Assembly (NCBI GenBank): GCA_963680875.1
Contig: OY804576.1
Location: 75,955,668 to 76,019,667 of the forward strand
Length of the DNA stretch: 64,000 bases
Source: Bathymodiolus brooksi
Taxonomy: Eukaryota; Mollusca; Bivalvia; Mytilida; Modiolidae
Direction of reading: 5' to 3'
Shown here: in pieces, positions 60,100 through 64,000 of the stretch
How the letters are laid out: each line of letters starts with the position of its first letter
How positions within the stretch are numbered: the first letter of the stretch is position 1
Notes under the pieces: model-generated
Told to the model about the DNA's origin: nothing
Seen by the model: only the letters and a program-made list of their open reading frames with translations
Database searches by the model: none
Program-made: the position numbers and the translations under genes

Positions 60100-63000
60100 A
60101 TTGTTACTCTATTGTACATCGAGTTTACTACTTGTAACCTACTCCACTATAAATATTCTATCAGTGGTGTTTTGATTGTTACTCTATTGTACATTGAGTG
60201 TACTACTTGTAACCTACTCCACTATAAATATTCTATCAGTGGTGTTTTGATTGTTACTCTATTGTACATCGAGTTTACTACTTGTAACCTACTCCACTAT
60301 AAATATTCTATCAGTGGTGTTTTGGTTGTTACTCTAAAGTACATCGAGTTTACTACTTGTAACCTACTCCACTATAAATATTCTATCAGTGGTGTTTTGA
60401 TTGTTACTCTATAGTACATCGAGTTTACTACTTGTAACCTACTCCACTATAAATATTCTATCAGTGGTGTTTTGGTTGTTACTCTATTGTACATCGAGTT
60501 TACTACTTGTAACCTACTCCACTATAAATATTCTATCAGTGGTGTTTTGATTGTTACTCTATTGTACATCGAGTTTACTACTTGTAACCTACTCCACTAT
60601 AAATATTCTATCAGTGGTGTTTTGATTGTTACTCTATTGTACATTGAGTTTACTACTTGTAACCTACTCCACTATAAATATTCTATCAGTGGTGTTTTGA
60701 TTGTTACTCTATTGTACATCGAGTTTACTACTTGTAACCTACTCCACTATAAATATTCTATCAGTGGTGTTTTGATTGTTACTCTATTGTACATCGAGTT
60801 TACTACTTGTAACCTACTCCACTATAAATATTCTATCAGTGGTGTTTTGATTGTTACTCTATTGTACATTGAGTTTACTACTTGTAACCTACTCCACTAT
60901 AAATATTCTATCAGTGGTGTTTTGATTGTTACTCTATTGTACATCGAGTTTACTACTTGTAACCTACTCCACTATAAATATTCTATCAGTGGTGTTTTGA
61001 TTGTTACTCTATTGTACATCGAGTTTACTACTTGTAACCTACTCCACTATAAATATTCTATCAGTGGTGTTTTGATTGTTACTCTATTGTACATCGAGTT
61101 TACTACTTGTAACCTACTCCACTATAAATATTCTATCAGTGGTGTTTTGGTTGTTACTCTATAGTACATCGAGTTTACTACTTGTAACCTACTCCACTAT
61201 AAATATTCTATCAGTGGTGTTTTGATTGTTACTCTATTGTACATCGAGTTTACTACTTGTAACCTACTCCACTATAAATATTCTATCAGTGGTGTTTTGA
61301 TTGTTACTCTATTGTACATCGAGTTTACTACTTGTAACCTACTCCACTATAAATATTCTATCAGTGGTGTTTTGGTTGTTACTCTATTGTACATCGAGTT
61401 TACTACTTGTAGCTTACTCCACTATAAATATTCTATCAGTGGTGTTTTGATTGTTACTCTATTGTACATTGAGTTTACTACTTGTAACCTACTCCACTAT
61501 AAATATTCTATCAGTGGTGTTTTGGTTGTTACTCTATTGTACATCGAGTTTACTACTTGTAACCTACTCCACTATAAATATTCTATCAGTGGTGTTTTGG
61601 TTGTTACTCTATAGTACATCGAGTTTACTACTTGTAACCTACTCCACTATAAATATTCTATCAGTGGTGTGTTGATTGTTACTCTATAGTACATCGAGTT
61701 TACTACTTGTAACCTACTCCACTATAAATATTCTATCAGTGGTGTTTTGATTGTTACTCTATTGTACATCGAGTTTACTACTTGTAACCTACTCCACTAT
61801 AAATATTCTATCAGTGGTGTTTTGGTTGTTACTCTATTGTACATCGAGTTTACTACTTGTAACCTACTCCACTATAAATATTCTATCAGTGGTGTTTTGG
61901 TTGTTACTCTAAAGTACATCGAGTTTACTACTTGTAACCTACTCCACTATAAATATTCTATCAGTGGTGTTTTGATTGTTACTCTATAGTACATCGAGTT
62001 TACTACTTGTAACCTACTCCACTATAAATATTCTATCAGTGGTGTTTTGGTTGTTACTCTATTGTACATCGAGTTTACTACTTGTAACTTACTCCACTAT
62101 AAATATTCTATCAGTGGTGTTTTGATTGTTACTCTATTGTACATCGAGTTTACTACTTGTAACCTACTCCACTATAAATATTCTATCAGTGGTGTTTTGA
62201 TTGTTACTCTATTGTACATTGAGTTTACTACTTGTAACCTACTCCACTATAAATATTCTATCAGTGGTGTTTTGATTGTTACTCTATTGTACATCGAGTT
62301 TACTACTTGTAACCTACTCCACTATAAATATTCTATCAGTGGTGTTTTGATTGTTACTCTATTGTACATCGAGTTTACTACTTGTAACCTACTCCACTAT
62401 AAATATTCTATCAGTGGTGTTTTGATTGTTACTCTATTGTACATTGAGTTTACTACTTGTAACCTACTCCACTATAAATATTCTATCAGTGGTGTTTTGA
62501 TTGTTACTCTATTGTACATCGAGTTTACTACTTGTAACCTACTCCACTATAAATATTCTATCAGTGGTGTTTTGATTGTTACTCTATTGTACATCGAGTT
62601 TACTACTTGTAACCTACTCCACTATAAATATTCTATCAGTGGTGTTTTGATTGTTACTCTATTGTACATCGAGTTTACTACTTGTAACCTACTCCACTAT
62701 AAATATTCTATCAGTGGTGTTTTGGTTGTTACTCTATAGTACATCGAGTTTACTACTTGTAACCTACTCCACTATAAATATTCTATCAGTGGTGTTTTGA
62801 TTGTTACTCTATTGTACATCGAGTTTACTACTTGTAACCTACTCCACTATAAATATTCTATCAGTGGTGTTTTGATTGTTACTCTATTGTACATCGAGTT
62901 TACTACTTGTAACCTACTCCACTATAAATATTCTATCAGTGGTGTTTTGGTTGTTACTCTATTGTACATCGAGTTTACTACTTGTAGCTTACTCCACTAT

Positions 63001-63260
63001 AAATATTCTATCAGTGGTGTTTTGATTGTTACTCTATTGTACATTGAGTTTACTACTTGTAACCTACTCCACTATAAATATTCTATCAGTGGTGTTTTGG
63101 TTGTTACTCTATTGTACATCGAGTTTACTACTTGTAACCTACTCCACTATAAATATTCTATCAGTGGTGTTTTGGTTGTTACTCTATAGTACATCGAGTT
63201 TACTACTTGTAACCTACTCCACTATAAATATTCTATCAGTGGTGTGTTGATTGTTACTCT
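60100..63260 (+). repeat. 1575-bp higher-order repeat, two copies
   Basis: actctaaagtacatc at about 60333 and 61908, gtagcttactcc at 61409 and 62984, and ggtgtgttgattg at 61666 and 63241 all have an offset of 1575 bp (21 monomers). Confidence 0.88.
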
Positions 63261-64000
63261 ATAGTACATCGAGTTTACTACTTGTAACCTACTCCACTAT
63301 AAATATTCTATCAGTGGTGTTTTGATTGTTACTCTATTGTACATCGAGTTTACTACTTGTAACCTACTCCACTATAAATATTCTATCAGTGGTGTTTTGG
63401 TTGTTACTCTATTGTACATCGAGTTTACTACTTGTAACCTACTCCACTATAAATATTCTATCAGTGGTGTTTTGATTGTTACTCTATTGTACATCGAGTT
63501 TACTACTTGTAACCTACTCCACTATAAATATTCTATCAGTGGTGTTTTGATTGTTACTCTATTGTACATCGAGTTTACTACTTGTAACCTACTCCACTAT
63601 AAATATTCTATCAGTGGTGTTTTGATTGTTACTGTATTGTACATCGAGTTTACTACTTGTAACCTACTCCACTATAAATATTCTATCAGTGGTGTTTTGA
63701 TTGTTACTCTATTGTACATCGAGTTTACTACTTGTAACCTACTCCACTATAAATATTTTATCAGTGGTGTTTTGGTTGTTACTCTATTGTACATCGAGTT
63801 TACTACTTGTAACCTACTCCACTATAAATATTCTATCAGTGGTGTTTTGGTTGTTACTCTATTGTACATCGAGTTTACTACTTGTAACCTACTCCACTAT
63901 AAATATTCTATCAGTGGTGTTTTGGTTGTTACTCTATTGTACATTGAGTTTACTACTTGTAACCTACTCCACTATAAATATTCTATCAGTGGTGTTTTGA

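Larger units (their letters stand above)
31349..64000 (+). repeat. 75-bp satellite array, continuing beyond the window
   Basis: About 435 monomer-lengths in one orientation. The monomer reads tactacttgtaacctactc, cactataaatattctatca, gtggtgttttgrttgttact, then ctattgtacatcgagtt. Two sites vary most: G/A in ttttgrttg and T/A in ctatwgtac. The second makes an in-frame TAG. Because 75 is divisible by three, a 25-residue pattern (LLYIEFTTCNLLHYKYSISG..) stays open for up to 938 codons where the T variant dominates; these are not proteins. Higher-order repeats of several sizes are present, and the array has a gap at 59717-59916. Confidence 0.97.

Noticed and set aside
31190..64000. Long open frames (up to 938 codons) with 25-residue repeats
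   Set aside because: They are a by-product of a 75-bp satellite with no stop in one frame. They end wherever the common T-to-A variant makes TAG, overlap in several frames, and have no promoter or splice context.
31349..64000. CRISPR array
   Set aside because: Repeats are contiguous with no unique spacers, and the DNA is eukaryotic.

Overview
The window is eukaryotic genomic DNA, AT-rich and dense in repeats, with spliced genes. It most likely comes from a mollusc, probably a bivalve. I infer this from a tandem pair of Cys-loop (nicotinic-receptor-like) subunit genes, from tRNA-headed SINEs that end in a 'gtggcgttaaacacc' tail of a kind I associate with bivalve and gastropod genomes, and from a LINE with a 2A-like motif. 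No prokaryotic genes are present. Most long open frames (everything after about 31.3 kb, and both frames at 18.8-19.55 kb) are artefacts of tandem repeats whose unit length is divisible by three.

Layout. (1) 1-3.3 kb: the last two exons of a Cys-loop receptor gene, here called copy A; its 5' exons lie before the window. A foldback element sits in the preceding intron. (2) 3.3-5.7 kb: copy A's 3' flank, made of old repeat fragments. (3) 5722-12623: a decayed hAT DNA transposon split by a 5.6-kb LINE, which is bounded by an exact 11-bp target duplication. (4) 12.6-18.2 kb: a second, gene-less copy of the receptor 3' flank, a TA-flanked MITE, a MULE-like MITE with a 9-bp target duplication, and SINEs. 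(5) 18.2-28.8 kb: a complete six-exon receptor gene, copy C. The exons are 18355-18391, 22018-22175, 23476-23520, 24914-25038, 27236-27771 and 28398-28816. All phases agree and give 439 residues. Its introns hold SINEs, a MITE, a 27-bp minisatellite inside an inverted-repeat element, foldback sequences, and two tandem arrays that grow directly out of its own exon/5' splice-site junctions. (6) 28.8-31.3 kb: copy C's 3' flank with SINEs. (7) 31.35 kb to the window end: one satellite array of a 75-bp monomer, about 435 monomer-lengths, with several levels of higher-order repeat and a 200-N gap.

The receptor genes encode subunits of pentameric, probably cation-selective ligand-gated channels. They keep the 13-residue Cys loop, the loop-B Trp and an acidic residue before M2, but lack the loop-C vicinal cysteines of alpha subunits. 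The most unusual signal is in copy C: introns 3 and 5 each begin with a tandem array whose units repeat the adjoining 5' splice site (about 27 and 10 donor-like sites). In intron 3 the repeat includes 27 nt of the 45-nt exon. Paralogue A has no such array in the matching intron 5. Nothing else in the window looks like a new multi-gene system.
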